A stretch of 64,000 nt of DNA from Gemmobacter nectariphilus DSM 15620 (GTDB lineage Bacteria; Pseudomonadota; Alphaproteobacteria; Rhodobacterales; Rhodobacteraceae). The notes beneath the pieces were generated by a model. That model was not told where the DNA came from. It made no database searches and saw only the letters and a program-made list of their open reading frames with translations. Shown here in pieces: positions 25,554 through 35,931 of this stretch (the first letter of the stretch is position 1; every line of letters begins with the position of its first letter). A program made the translations under genes and the position numbers. The stretch is from NCBI RefSeq assembly GCF_000429765.1, contig NZ_AUCM01000003.1, positions 413,117 through 477,116 of the forward strand. The letters run 5' to 3'.

Positions 25554-28500
25554 TTGCGCCGTCCGGGGAAGATCGGCTTGTCGCGCGGCCCCAGCTTGCG
25601 CCGTTCCACCGGCACGGCGCGCGGCATCGGTTTGACTGGCGGCGGCGGTGGTGGCGGCTTGGGGGCCGGACCGCTGGGGCGCGGCGGCTGTCTGGGCGCC
25701 GCGCCCGGCTTGGCGCGTTCGGCCAGATCGCGGGCGATGGCAAAGGCGCCCTTGATCTTGTCGGCTTCCGACGACCAGTCGCGGGCGATGACCAGCTTGT
25801 TGTCCTTGATCCTGGTGTGCTGCGGATCGGCCTGAAGATATTCCACCAACCCTGCAGGATTGGGGTATTTATCGCCGTGGAACTGGACGGTGGCGCCCTT
25901 GGGCCCGCCGTCCAGCCGCGCAATGCCGGCCTTCTTGCACATCGCCTTGATGCGCATGACCAGCAGAAGGGTGTTCACCTCGCGCGGGACGGGTCCGAAG
26001 CGGTCGATCAGCTCGGCGGCAAAGCCCTCCAGCTCCACCTTGCCCGAAAGGCCCGACAGGCGGCGGTAAAGCCCAAGGCGGACATCCAGATCCGGGACGT
26101 AATCCTCGGGGATCATGACAGGAACGCCCAGGTTGATCTGCGGCGACCAGTCGCTGTCCAGCGCTTGCGGCCCTTCGATCTCGCCGGATTTGATCTTGGC
26201 GATCGTCTCTTCCAGCATGTGCTGGTAAAGTTCGAACCCGACCTCCTTGATATGGCCGGATTGTTCCTCGCCCAGAAGGTTCCCTGCGCCGCGCTGGTCC
26301 AGATCGTGCGAGGCAAGCGTAAACCCGGCGCCCAGGCTGTCAAAGCTGGCCAGAAGTTTCAGCCGCTTTTCTGCCTGCGGCGTCAAGGGCATACGCGGCT
26401 TTGTTGTCAGATAGCAATAGGCGCGGGTCTTGGACCGGCCGACACGGCCGCGGATCTGGTAAAGCTGCGACAGGCCGAACATGTCGGCCCGATGCACGAT
26501 CATCGTGTTGGCGGTGGGAATATCCAGACCGCTTTCGACGATGGTGGTGGCCAGCAGAACATCGGCCTTGCCATCGTAGAAATCGTTCATTCTCTGATCC
26601 AGATCGCCGGCCGCAAGCTGACCATTGGCGGTGATGACCGACACTTCGGGCACGTTCTCGCGCAGGAAGTCCTCGATATCCGGCAGATCCGAGATGCGAG
26701 GAACGACGAAGAAGCTCTGGCCACCACGGTATTTTTCCCGCAGCAGGGCCTCGCGGATCGTCACGGTGTCGAATTCCGACACATAGGTGCGGATCGCCAG
26801 ACGGTCGACAGGGGGCGTTGCGATGATCGACAGATCGCGCACCCCGGACAGCGACAGTTGCAGCGTGCGCGGGATCGGCGTTGCGGTCAGGGTCAGGACA
26901 TGGACATCGGATCGCAGTTCCTTCAGCCGTTCCTTGTGGGCGACGCCAAAGTGCTGTTCCTCGTCGATGATCAGCAGGCCAAGGCGCATGAACTTGACCG
27001 CCTGGGCCAGAACCGCATGGGTGCCGACCACGATATCGACGGTGCCATCGGCAAGGCCTGCGCGGGTGGCCGATGCCTCCTTTGCGGTAACAAAGCGCGA
27101 TAGTGGCCTGACGTTCAAGGGAAACCCCCGGAACCTTTCGGCAAAGGACCGATAATGCTGACGCGCCAGCAGCGTGGTAGGCGCGATCACTGCGACCTGC
27201 AGCCCCGCCATGGCGGCCACAAAGGCCGCGCGCATCGCGACCTCGGTCTTGCCAAAGCCGACATCGCCCACGACCAGCCGGTCCATGGGCGAGCCATTGG
27301 CCAGATCGTCCAGCACCGAGGCAATGGCGCCCAGCTGGTCATCGGTTTCCACATAGGGAAAGCGGGCGCAGAACGCATCCCACATGCCATCCGGCGGGAT
27401 CAGGACGGGCGCCGCGCGCAGGTGGCGCTCGGCCGCGACGCGCATCAGGCGGTCGGCAATCTCGCGGATGCGTTCCTTCAGCCGCGCCTTGCGCGCCTGC
27501 CAGGCCCCGCCGCCCAGCTTGTCCAGCAGGCCTTCCTCATGCCCGTAACGGCTGAGAAGCTCGATATTCTCGACCGGCAGATAGAGGCGGTCACCGCCAG
27601 CATATTCCAGCGCCAGGCAATCATGCGGCGCGCCCAGTGCGGTGATCGTCTCCAGCCCCTTGAAGCGGCCGATACCATGTTCGACATGCACCACCAGATC
27701 GCCGGGCGACAGGCTGGAGGCCTCGTTGAGGAAGTTCTCGGCCTTGCGCTTGCGGCGGGGGCGGCCGACCATGCGGTCGCCCAGGATGTCCTGTTCGGAC
27801 ACCACGGTCAGTCCGGGCGCCTCGAACCCTTCCTCCAGCGGCCAGATGACCAGATAAAGCCGCCCCTTGCCGGGCTGCGCTGCGGGCAGGGCGCGCAGAT
27901 CGTCGACAAGTTCCGCCCCCGTCATGCCCTGATCGGCCAGAAGGCCGGCCATCCGCTCGCGCGAGCCTTCGGAATAGTGGGTCAGCACGACATGGCCCGC
28001 GCCCTTGCGCGTGCGGATATGGTCGGCGACGGCGGCGAACAGGTTGATCCCTTCGGCCTGACGTTCCGCGGCAAAGCTGCGCCCGCGCCGGGCGCCTGCG
28101 TCGATGACGCCGGGGCCGGGGGGCTGGGGCGCGCCGTGGAACTGGACGGTGCGGGAACCGGCCAGCGCGGCATCCCATGCAGCATCGTCCAGATACAGCA
28201 GGTCCGGCGGGCAGGGCTTGTAGACCGAATCCATCCGCCCCTTGGCCGCCATCGCCTCGCGCCGGGCATCGTATTGATCGGCAATCGCCTCCCAGCGGGC
28301 GGCGCGCATGGCGTCGGACTGATCGTCCAGCGTGATGGTCGCGCCGGGCAGATAGTCGAACAATGTCTCCAGCCGGTCCTGAAAGAACGGCAGCCAATGT
28401 TCCATCCCGGCGTGCTTGCGCCCCGCGCTGACGGATTCATACAGCGGATCGTCATTGCCGCCCGCGCCGAATTCCAGCCGATAGGTCTGGCGGAACCGGG

Positions 28501-29137
28501 TGATCGCGGCATCGTCCAGAATGACCTCGGACACTGGCGCCAGATCGACATGGGTCAGCCGATCGCCGGAACGCTGTGTTGCCGGGTCAAAGCGGCGGAT
28601 CGCATCCAGCTGGTCGCCAAAGAAATCCAGCCGCAAGGGCGCATCCATCCCGGGCGGCCAGACATCGACAATCCCGCCGCGCAAGGCGCAATCGCCGGGC
28701 TCGGCCACGGTGGGGGATTGCACGAACCCCGCGCGCACCAGAAACGCGCGCAAGGCGCCCTCGTCCACCCGATCACCCACACGGGCCGCAAAGCTGGCCG
28801 ATCGCACGGTGTCCCGCGCGGGCACGCGCTGGGTGGCCGCCGACAGCGTCGTGATCACGATGGGCGGCACCGGCAGCCCATGGGCCAGGCCCGCCAGCAC
28901 CGCCATGCGCGCCGCCGACACCTCGGGGTTGGGCGAGATGCGGTCATAGGGCAGGCAGTCCCAGGCCGGAAAGGCCAGCACCAGCCGATCGGGCGCCAGC
29001 ACGGCGAGAGCCGCGCGCATCGCCTCGGCGCGCTTGTCGTCGCGCGCGACATGGATCACCGGCGCCTTGGCCGCCTCGCGCAGCACCAAAGTGGCATCGA
29101 ATCCCTCGGGCGCGCCCCCGGCAACGATCCGCGCCAT
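25550..29137 (-). CDS. mfd: transcription-repair coupling factor Mfd
   Basis: A 1195-residue SF2 translocase that removes stalled RNA polymerase at DNA lesions and recruits UvrA. The N-terminal UvrB-like domains cover about 1-450; an RNA-polymerase-interacting domain follows (DLVVHVEHGIGRF). The motor has Walker A GDVGFGKTEVAM, DEEQ box IDEEQHFG, and TATPIPRTL, then the TRG motif and a C-terminal D7. A proline-rich tail of about 40 residues is odd but common in alphas. The start is two bases after the upstream stop codon. Confidence 0.95.
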   Translation of the reverse strand: MARIVAGGAPEGFDATLVLREAAKAPVIHVARDDKRAEAMRAALAVLAPDRLVLAFPAWDCLPYDRISPNPEVSAARMAVLAGLAHGLPVPPIVITTLSAATQRVPARDTVRSASFAARVGDRVDEGALRAFLVRAGFVQSPTVAEPGDCALRGGIVDVWPPGMDAPLRLDFFGDQLDAIRRFDPATQRSGDRLTHVDLAPVSEVILDDAAITRFRQTYRLEFGAGGNDDPLYESVSAGRKHAGMEHWLPFFQDRLETLFDYLPGATITLDDQSDAMRAARWEAIADQYDARREAMAAKGRMDSVYKPCPPDLLYLDDAAWDAALAGSRTVQFHGAPQPPGPGVIDAGARRGRSFAAERQAEGINLFAAVADHIRTRKGAGHVVLTHYSEGSRERMAGLLADQGMTGAELVDDLRALPAAQPGKGRLYLVIWPLEEGFEAPGLTVVSEQDILGDRMVGRPRRKRKAENFLNEASSLSPGDLVVHVEHGIGRFKGLETITALGAPHDCLALEYAGGDRLYLPVENIELLSRYGHEEGLLDKLGGGAWQARKARLKERIREIADRLMRVAAERHLRAAPVLIPPDGMWDAFCARFPYVETDDQLGAIASVLDDLANGSPMDRLVVGDVGFGKTEVAMRAAFVAAMAGLQVAVIAPTTLLARQHYRSFAERFRGFPLNVRPLSRFVTAKEASATRAGLADGTVDIVVGTHAVLAQAVKFMRLGLLIIDEEQHFGVAHKERLKELRSDVHVLTLTATPIPRTLQLSLSGVRDLSIIATPPVDRLAIRTYVSEFDTVTIREALLREKYRGGQSFFVVPRISDLPDIEDFLRENVPEVSVITANGQLAAGDLDQRMNDFYDGKADVLLATTIVESGLDIPTANTMIVHRADMFGLSQLYQIRGRVGRSKTRAYCYLTTKPRMPLTPQAEKRLKLLASFDSLGAGFTLASHDLDQRGAGNLLGEEQSGHIKEVGFELYQHMLEETIAKIKSGEIEGPQALDSDWSPQINLGVPVMIPEDYVPDLDVRLGLYRRLSGLSGKVELEGFAAELIDRFGPVPREVNTLLLVMRIKAMCKKAGIARLDGGPKGATVQFHGDKYPNPAGLVEYLQADPQHTRIKDNKLVIARDWSSEADKIKGAFAIARDLAERAKPGAAPRQPPRPSGPAPKPPPPPPPVKPMPRAVPVERRKLGPRDKPIFPGRRK

Positions 29138-29139
29138 CC

Positions 29140-29667
29140 CTAGTTCCCCAGCACCGAGGCCGAGAGGTTCTGGAACATCCCCCACAGCGCCGTGAAGAAG
29201 ATCGACGCAATGCCGACCGCCTGGACATTGAACCGATGCAGCCGCAGCCGACGATAGAGCGCATCGCCCGCATTTTCGCCCGCCTCGATCCGCCGCGCGA
29301 CGCGCAGCGACATCAGGCCGACCAGGCTCATGGGGCAGGCCAGCAGAAAGACCGCCTGGCAGAACTGGATCCCGTACCAGAAGCCCAGGACACACAGACC
29401 CGACAGGCCAGAGGTGACAAGCACCATCAGCCATGTCCCGGAGACCCGGCCGATATACAGCAGCCGGCTGGTATAGATGCGGGCCAGATCCTCGACCTCT
29501 TGCTGCACCGCGCCGCCCTTGCGGCGGGCGCGCAGCACCATGTCCCATGGAACGCCGATCACCCAGTGGCTTGCGGTCGACCACATCACCGCCAACGCGA
29601 TCCAGAACCACAGGTTCGAGAACGACCGCATGTCGATGGTTTCGATGATAGTCCGGGTCAGATCCAC
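29140..29667 (-). CDS. four-helix membrane protein upstream of mfd
   Basis: A 175-residue integral membrane protein. Four hydrophobic segments are visible (around WFWIALAVMWSTASHWVIGV, WLMVLVTSGLSGLCVLG, CQAVFLLACPMSLVGLM and VGIASIFFTALWGMFQ). Relatives in Rhodobacteraceae are sometimes labelled a component of the SufBCD complex; I cannot confirm that. The GTG 29667 is chosen because AGAGG lies six bases upstream; an ATG at 29631 is the alternative. It is separated from mfd by two bases, so translation is probably coupled. Confidence 0.75.
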   Translation of the reverse strand: MDLTRTIIETIDMRSFSNLWFWIALAVMWSTASHWVIGVPWDMVLRARRKGGAVQQEVEDLARIYTSRLLYIGRVSGTWLMVLVTSGLSGLCVLGFWYGIQFCQAVFLLACPMSLVGLMSLRVARRIEAGENAGDALYRRLRLHRFNVQAVGIASIFFTALWGMFQNLSASVLGN

Positions 29668-29734
29668 CTGTGACCTCTGGCTGGCTGATACGGGGATCGT
29701 TCTAGCCCCCTCGCCCGGGGATTCCCAGCCTTGA

Positions 29735-30790
<1,056 letters not shown>

Positions 30791-30899
30791 CGCGGCAACT
30801 TGCCGCGCAGCGCCGCACGGAACCGATGACAGGGCCGCGCAGGCTTGTTACTGTGCCGCTCAAGGGGCATCAAAGCCCCAACCAGAGGCGGAGCACCCG

Positions 30900-31463
30900 A
30901 TGACCCATTTCACCAGCCTTCCCCGGCGCGGCCTTCTGACGGGCTTTGGCGCCAGTCTTGCCCTGGCAGCCTGCGGCAACGGCCTTGGCTCGCGCGGCGG
31001 CGAGACGATCGACGCCCGCGTCGATGCGACCCGCGATTTCCTGTTCAGCCGCTACCCCGGCACACGCGATCTGGCGGCCAAGGCCGCGGGCGTGCTGTTC
31101 ATCCCTCTGGTGACCGAGGCCGGGCTGGGCATCGGTGGCGGCTTCGGGCGCGGCGCGCTGCGGATCAATAACGTGACGGTGGATTACTATGCCGCCGTGC
31201 GCGCCACGATCGGCTTTCAGATCGGCGCCCAGCAATATGCCCATGCGCTGTTCTTCATGACCGAAGAGGCACTTGGCCAGTTCCGCCGCGCCGATGGCTG
31301 GGCGGTCGGGGCAGATGCCCGCTATGCACTGCCCGAACAGGGCGCCAGCATCGGCAAGGAAACCACCGAGAACGCGCCGGTCGTGGCGCTGGTCTTTGGT
31401 CAGTCGGGCCTGATCGCCGGGGCCACGCTGGCCGGGATCAAATATACCCGCATCATTCCCTGA
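30900..31463 (+). CDS. SYLF/YSC84-domain lipoprotein
   Basis: A 187-residue protein with a twin-arginine-like leader (SLPRRGLLTGFGASLALAAC) and a lipobox LAAC at about 22-25, so it is probably a Tat- or Sec-exported lipoprotein. The mature part has the SYLF pattern, AAGVLFIPLVTEAGLGIGGGFGRGAL, VDYYAAV and the GFQIGAQQYAHALFFMTEEAL block, ending in AGIKYTRI. SYLF domains bind lipids; the bacterial role is unclear. GAGG precedes the ATG. Confidence 0.88.
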   Translation: MTHFTSLPRRGLLTGFGASLALAACGNGLGSRGGETIDARVDATRDFLFSRYPGTRDLAAKAAGVLFIPLVTEAGLGIGGGFGRGALRINNVTVDYYAAVRATIGFQIGAQQYAHALFFMTEEALGQFRRADGWAVGADARYALPEQGASIGKETTENAPVVALVFGQSGLIAGATLAGIKYTRIIP

Positions 31464-31531
31464 CCTTGCCAGAACCCGCTTTCGGGCGGGCGGCTCTTCT
31501 GCCAGGCGCTGGCGCGGATGGTTGGGGCCGA

Positions 31532-31564
31532 AGCCTCCGGCGGGGATATTTGGATCAAGGCGAA
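31532..31564 (+). repeat. dispersed intergenic element, copy 4a
   Basis: Near-identical to 17986-18018: CCTCCGGCGGGGATATTTGG then ATCAAGGCGAA. It lies 68 bases after the SYLF gene and faces copy 4b. Confidence 0.75.
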
Positions 31565-31646
31565 TAGCCCCCCGTGCCCCGCCCGGATGGCTGCTGTGCC
31601 CGAAACATCGGGCGCGGCGCAGGGACTGTGAACTCACTGTCCAACT

Positions 31647-31735
31647 TTGCCTTTTTCCAAATACCCTCGGGGGTTCCAAGGGGGCAGACAGCCCCCTTGG
31701 GCAGGGAGCGCGAGGGGGCGCGCCCCCTCGCCTCG
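31647..31735 (-). repeat. dispersed intergenic element, copy 4b
   Basis: Reverse-oriented copy: TTTTTCCAAATACCCTCGGG followed by an AAGGGGGC-AGACA-GCCCCCTT hairpin and a second GAGGGGGCGCGCCCCCTC palindrome. It ends one base before the usg stop codon. Confidence 0.75.
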
Positions 31736-31736
31736 C

Positions 31737-32012
31737 TCAATGCAACGTGAATTCCCCCGTCACATTGCGCCATTCCCCCGGCGAGATCAGCTTGCGATGG
31801 GTGAAGCGCACGGAATGCAGCGGTCCTTCGATGTTCTTCTGCCAGAACTCGATAAAGGCGAACAGCCGGGGGTGATCGGGGGCCAGATCGTACTCTTGCC
31901 AGATATAGCTGTTCAGCACCCTCTGGTAATCCGGCATCCGGTAAAAGAACTCTGCCGTTGTCAGCCCATAGCCCTTCAGCATCAGCTCCGTCTCGCTTGC
32001 ACTGTCTCGCAT
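31737..32012 (-). CDS. usg: Usg family protein
   Basis: A 91-residue protein of the Usg family, an alphaproteobacterial group first noted upstream of trp genes. The whole length matches the family pattern (LMLKGYGLTTAEFFYRMPDY, LNSYIWQEYDLAPDHPRL, FIEFWQKNIEGPLHSVRFTH, ISPGEWRNV). Function unknown; small, soluble, rich in aromatic residues. Here it is divergent from gyrA rather than in a trp operon. Confidence 0.87.
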   Translation of the reverse strand: MRDSASETELMLKGYGLTTAEFFYRMPDYQRVLNSYIWQEYDLAPDHPRLFAFIEFWQKNIEGPLHSVRFTHRKLISPGEWRNVTGEFTLH

Positions 32013-32130
32013 TCCTGTCTCCGTATCTGTCCTCCTGCTTCCAGATTGCCAGATTCGGGTTGTTAATCAATGAAAACAATATGTTGTCACTCACGCGCCG
32101 TGGCTGCCAGCATGGCCGGGGCACCTTGCC

Positions 32131-32160
32131 TTGCACCCAAGCCCTTGCATGGTCTATAGT
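32131..32160 (+). promoter_or_regulatory. predicted gyrA promoter
   Basis: TTGCAC and TATAGT separated by 18 bases, a near-consensus sigma-70 site; transcription would begin near 32167, about 50 bases before the GTG start. Confidence 0.6.
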
Positions 32161-32216
32161 CCGCGCAACCAAATCTGGGGCCGCAAGGCCCCCTTCCAGC
32201 CAGAGATCGAGCGAAC

Positions 32217-34946
32217 GTGAGCGACCGCCCGGAAGACCTTGATACCGCACCGGAAATGCCGGAGCGCCCCACCCATTCCGGCCCGCAGGTCGATATCTCG
32301 GCCGAGATGCGTTCGGCCTATCTCGACTATGCGATGTCGGTGATCGTCAGCCGCGCGATCCCCGATCTGCGCGACGGGCTCAAGCCCGTGCACCGGCGCA
32401 TCCTGTTCTCGATGCACGAGACGAACAACACCCACGACAAACCCTATCGCAAGTCGGCGCGTCCGGTGGGCGATACGATGGGGAAATACCACCCCCATGG
32501 CGACAGCGCGATCTATGACGCGCTGGTGCGCATGGCACAGCCGTTTTCCATGTCGCTCAAGCTCTTGGACGGGCAGGGCAACTTTGGCTCGATGGATGGC
32601 GATCAGGCCGCCGCGATGCGCTATACCGAAGTGCGGATGGACAAGCCCGCCGCCTTCCTCCTGGCCGATATCGACAAGGACACGGTCGATTTCCAGGACA
32701 ACTACGATGGCAAGGACCGCGAGCCGGTGGTCCTGCCGGCGCGCTATCCCAACATGCTGGTCAACGGTGCCGAAGGGATCGCCGTCGGCATGGCCACCCG
32801 CATTCCGCCGCACAATCTGGGCGAGGTGATCGACGGCACGCTGGCCCTGATCGAAAACCCCGATCTGTCCAGCGAACGCTTGATGGAGATCATTCCGGCC
32901 CCCGATTTCCCGACCGGCGGGCAGATCCTTGGCCGGTCCGGTGCGCGCAAGGCCTATCTTGAGGGGCGCGGCTCGGTGCTGATCCGGGCGAAAACCCATG
33001 TCGAGGAAGTCCGCAAGGACCGCTTTGCCATCGTGGTCGATGAAATCCCCTATCAGGTCAACAAGGCCGCGATGATCGAGAAGATCGCGGAACTTGTGCG
33101 CGAAAAGAAGCTCGAAGGCATCGCCGGGGTGGCCGACGAATCCGACCGGATCGGCGTGCGGGTGGTGGTCGAACTCAAGCGCGATGCAACGCCCGATGTC
33201 GTGCTGAACCAGCTGTTCCGCTTCACGCCGCTGCAGGTCAGCTTTGGCTGCAACATGCTGGCGCTGAACGGCGGGCGGCCCGAAACGCTGGCCTTGCGCG
33301 ATTTCCTGACGCATTTCATCACCTTCCGCGAGGAAGTCGTGGTGCGCCGCACTGCGTTTGAACTGAACAAGGCGCGCGATCGCAGCCATATCCTGTGCGG
33401 TCTGGCCGTGGCCGTGTCGAACGTCGACGAGGTTGTGCGCACCATCCGCGCCAGCGCCGATGCCGCCGAGGCGCGCGACCGCCTGATGACGCGCCGCTGG
33501 CCGGCCGCCGAGATCGCCGATTACATCCGTCTGGTCGATGATCCGACCCACAAGATGAACGACGACGGCACCTACAACCTGTCGGAAACCCAGGCTCGCG
33601 CCATCCTGGAGCTGCGCCTGCAACGCCTGACCCAACTGGGCGTCAAGGAAGTCACCGACGAGCTGGAAGAGCTGGCCGCCAAGATCAAGGATTTCCTGGC
33701 CATCCTCGGCTCGCGCGAGCGGATCATGGCGATCATCTCGGACGAGCTGCGCGACGTCAAAGACCAGTTCGCCGTGCCGCGCCGCACCGAGATCGTCGAT
33801 TGGGGCGGCGATCTGGAAGACGAGGATCTGATCGAGCGCGAGGACATGGTCGTCACCATCACCTCGGGCGGCTACATCAAGCGCACGCCGCTGGCCGAAT
33901 TCCGCGCGCAGCGCCGGGGTGGCAAGGGCCTGGCCTCGATGCAGACTAAGGAAGACGATGTCGTCACGACGCTGTTCGTGGCCAACACCCATACGGCGCT
34001 GTTGTTCTTCACCACCGACGGGATGGTCTATCAGCTGAAATGCTGGCGCCTGCCGCTGGCGGGGCGCACCGCCAAGGGCAAGGCCATCGTCAACATCCTG
34101 CCGATCCAGCCAGGGGTTTCCATCGCCGCCCTGATGCCGGTGGATGCGCCCGAGGTGGAATGGGACAATCTGCAGATCGTCTTTGCCACCTCGGATGGCG
34201 ATGTGCGCCGCAATGCGCTGTCGGATTTCACCAACATCATGCGCAACGGCAAGATCGCCATGAAGCTGCCGGATGGCGTCAGCCTGGTGAATGCCCGGAT
34301 CGCCGATGAAGGCGACGATGTGCTGCTGGTCACCTCGCTGGGCCGGGCGATCCGGTTCCAGACGACCGACGTGCGGGTCTTCAAGGGCCGCGATTCGACC
34401 GGGGTTCGCGGCGTTCGGCTGGCGACGGGCGATCGTGTGGTGTCCATGGCCGTGGTGCGCCACTTCGACGCCAGCGCCGAGGAACGTGCGGCCTATCTCA
34501 AGCAGCGCCGCCTGATCGCTGGCGCTCTCGAGGATGAAACCGCAGACGACGAGGACGAGGCGGTCGAGGCCGGCCAGCTGTCGCCCGAACGCTATGCCGA
34601 AATGTCGGCGGCCGAGGATCTGATCCTGACCATCACCGCCGGGGGCCTTGGCAAGCTGACCTCCAGCCACGACTACCCGGTGCGCGGGCGCGGCGGCATG
34701 GGCGTGCGGGCCTCGGATGCGGCGATGCGCGGCGGCCCGCTGGTCGCGGCCTTCCCGGTCGAGATGTCGGATCAGGTGATGCTTGCAACCTCCTCGGGCC
34801 AGTCGATCCGCATTCCGGTCGATGGGATCCGCTTCATGGCCCGCTCGGGCGGCGGGGTGCGGGTGCTCAACCTCAACGGATCGGGCGAAGAGGTGGCCTC
34901 GGTCGCCCGCATCGCCGAGGCGGCCGAGGACGACGCCGAGGAATGA
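32217..34946 (+). CDS. gyrA: DNA gyrase subunit A
   Basis: A 909-residue type IIA topoisomerase subunit. The catalytic tyrosine is in AMRYTEVRM, and the quinolone-determining region [12 protein letters not shown] retains the Ser and Asp of susceptible enzymes. The C-terminal wrapping domain carries the GyrA box QRRGGKG near residue 560, which separates gyrase from topoisomerase IV. There is an acidic insertion DEDEAVEAG late in the protein. It starts at GTG 32217. Confidence 0.95.
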   Translation: MSDRPEDLDTAPEMPERPTHSGPQVDISAEMRSAYLDYAMSVIVSRAIPDLRDGLKPVHRRILFSMHETNNTHDKPYRKSARPVGDTMGKYHPHGDSAIYDALVRMAQPFSMSLKLLDGQGNFGSMDGDQAAAMRYTEVRMDKPAAFLLADIDKDTVDFQDNYDGKDREPVVLPARYPNMLVNGAEGIAVGMATRIPPHNLGEVIDGTLALIENPDLSSERLMEIIPAPDFPTGGQILGRSGARKAYLEGRGSVLIRAKTHVEEVRKDRFAIVVDEIPYQVNKAAMIEKIAELVREKKLEGIAGVADESDRIGVRVVVELKRDATPDVVLNQLFRFTPLQVSFGCNMLALNGGRPETLALRDFLTHFITFREEVVVRRTAFELNKARDRSHILCGLAVAVSNVDEVVRTIRASADAAEARDRLMTRRWPAAEIADYIRLVDDPTHKMNDDGTYNLSETQARAILELRLQRLTQLGVKEVTDELEELAAKIKDFLAILGSRERIMAIISDELRDVKDQFAVPRRTEIVDWGGDLEDEDLIEREDMVVTITSGGYIKRTPLAEFRAQRRGGKGLASMQTKEDDVVTTLFVANTHTALLFFTTDGMVYQLKCWRLPLAGRTAKGKAIVNILPIQPGVSIAALMPVDAPEVEWDNLQIVFATSDGDVRRNALSDFTNIMRNGKIAMKLPDGVSLVNARIADEGDDVLLVTSLGRAIRFQTTDVRVFKGRDSTGVRGVRLATGDRVVSMAVVRHFDASAEERAAYLKQRRLIAGALEDETADDEDEAVEAGQLSPERYAEMSAAEDLILTITAGGLGKLTSSHDYPVRGRGGMGVRASDAAMRGGPLVAAFPVEMSDQVMLATSSGQSIRIPVDGIRFMARSGGGVRVLNLNGSGEEVASVARIAEAAEDDAEE

Positions 34947-35010
34947 TCCATCGGCAACTGGCGCGCGCCCCTTGGGCTTCCCATCTAGGGGAAACACAGG
35001 AGGTGCGCGC

Positions 35011-35589
35011 ATGAGCGGTGACGATTTCGCAAGGCTGGCCTATCTGGTCGTTCTGGGCTCGGCGGTGATCGGCTGGCTGGTCGTCGAAAGCCGGGGCCGC
35101 CTGGGCCAGATGGCGCGTCAGTCACTGGCCTGGCTGCTGATCGTCGTCGGGCTGGCGGCCGGATACGGGCTTTGGAAGGATTTCAGCCTGCGCGCCCCCG
35201 ATCAGGCGGTGCTGCGGCAAGATGGCCAGATCGTCGTGGCCCGCGCGCCCGACGATCACTTCTATCTCACGCTGGACATTGACGGCACGCCGGTGCGCTT
35301 CATGGTCGATACCGGCGCAAGCACCGTCGTTCTGTCGGACCGCGATACCGACCGGCTGGGCATCGACCGGCGCGGCCTTGCGTTCTTCGGCTCGGCCCAG
35401 ACGGCGAACGGCACCATCCGCACCGCCCGCATCACGCTCAGGGACGTGCGCCTGGACGGCGAGCCGCTGGGCGATCTGCCGGCCTCGGTGGGCGATGGGC
35501 CGCTTGGCATCTCGCTGCTGGGAATGGACTTCCTGAACCGCTTCGAAAAGGTCGAAATGTCGCGCGACCGGCTTGTCCTGACGCGCTGA
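35011..35589 (+). CDS. TIGR02281 membrane-anchored aspartic protease
   Basis: A 192-residue clan AA retropepsin-like protease. Two transmembrane helices at about 9-25 and 39-55 place the catalytic domain outside the cytoplasm. The single catalytic motif FMVDTGAST is at about 97-105, so it should work as a dimer, and the second family block LGMDFLNRFEKVEM is present. AGGAGG precedes the ATG. Substrate unknown; the family is typical of alphaproteobacteria. Confidence 0.87.
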   Translation: MSGDDFARLAYLVVLGSAVIGWLVVESRGRLGQMARQSLAWLLIVVGLAAGYGLWKDFSLRAPDQAVLRQDGQIVVARAPDDHFYLTLDIDGTPVRFMVDTGASTVVLSDRDTDRLGIDRRGLAFFGSAQTANGTIRTARITLRDVRLDGEPLGDLPASVGDGPLGISLLGMDFLNRFEKVEMSRDRLVLTR

Positions 35590-35672
35590 TCGACATTGGC
35601 TTAGGGTGGCGGGGGAGGCCGCCCGGCGCCAATGGGTCTCGAACCAATGGCGCACCAATGGCGCCCCCCCGC

Positions 35673-35724
35673 TTCAAGGGGGCACACCCCTTGAAAATCC
35701 AGTGGATACTTTCGGACAGATGAA
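35673..35724 (+). repeat. dispersed intergenic element, copy 5
   Basis: A TTCAAGGGG-CACA-like hairpin (TTCAAGGGGGC/CCCCTTGAA) followed by GTGGATACTTTCGGACAGAT. It faces copy 6. Confidence 0.6.
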
Positions 35725-35802
35725 CCCCCCGCGGTCCGCTGCGAACATTGCCGGATCCGGCGCCGTTGGTGGACAGTCTGGGTGCGAAAATCCCGGCCCC
35801 CC

Positions 35803-35880
35803 TTTCGCCTTGATAAAAATATCCCGGGGGCAAGTGCACGCGGGTCACGGGCGGGACAGCAACAGGGGGCAGCGCCCCCT
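35803..35880 (-). repeat. dispersed intergenic element, copy 6
   Basis: Reverse-oriented TTTCGCCTTGATAAAAATAT core followed by an AGGGGGC-A-GCGCCCCCT-type hairpin. The 342-base gap 35590-35931 holds only copies 5 and 6 and the LexA box; no gene is visible. Confidence 0.65.
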
Positions 35881-35904
35881 CGCGCCCCAACGCCACTTGC
35901 AAGT

Positions 35905-35919
35905 GTTCCACATTTGTTC
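35905..35919 (+). promoter_or_regulatory. LexA box upstream of the radical SAM gene
   Basis: GTTCCACATTTGTTC, a perfect GTTC-N7-GTTC, ends 12 bases before the ATG of the PA0069-type radical SAM gene, so this gene is probably SOS-induced. Confidence 0.8.
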
Positions 35920-35931
35920 GTATGCTGGATC

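Noticed and set aside
31464-31736. A coding gene in the SYLF-usg gap
   Set aside because: The open stretches are produced by the two inverted repeat copies; no start with a ribosome site and no domain match.
32154-35012. A 952-codon minus-strand frame opposite gyrA
   Set aside because: Its composition (H, R, G, D repeats) is that of the reverse complement of a real gene; gyrA is unmistakable on the plus strand.
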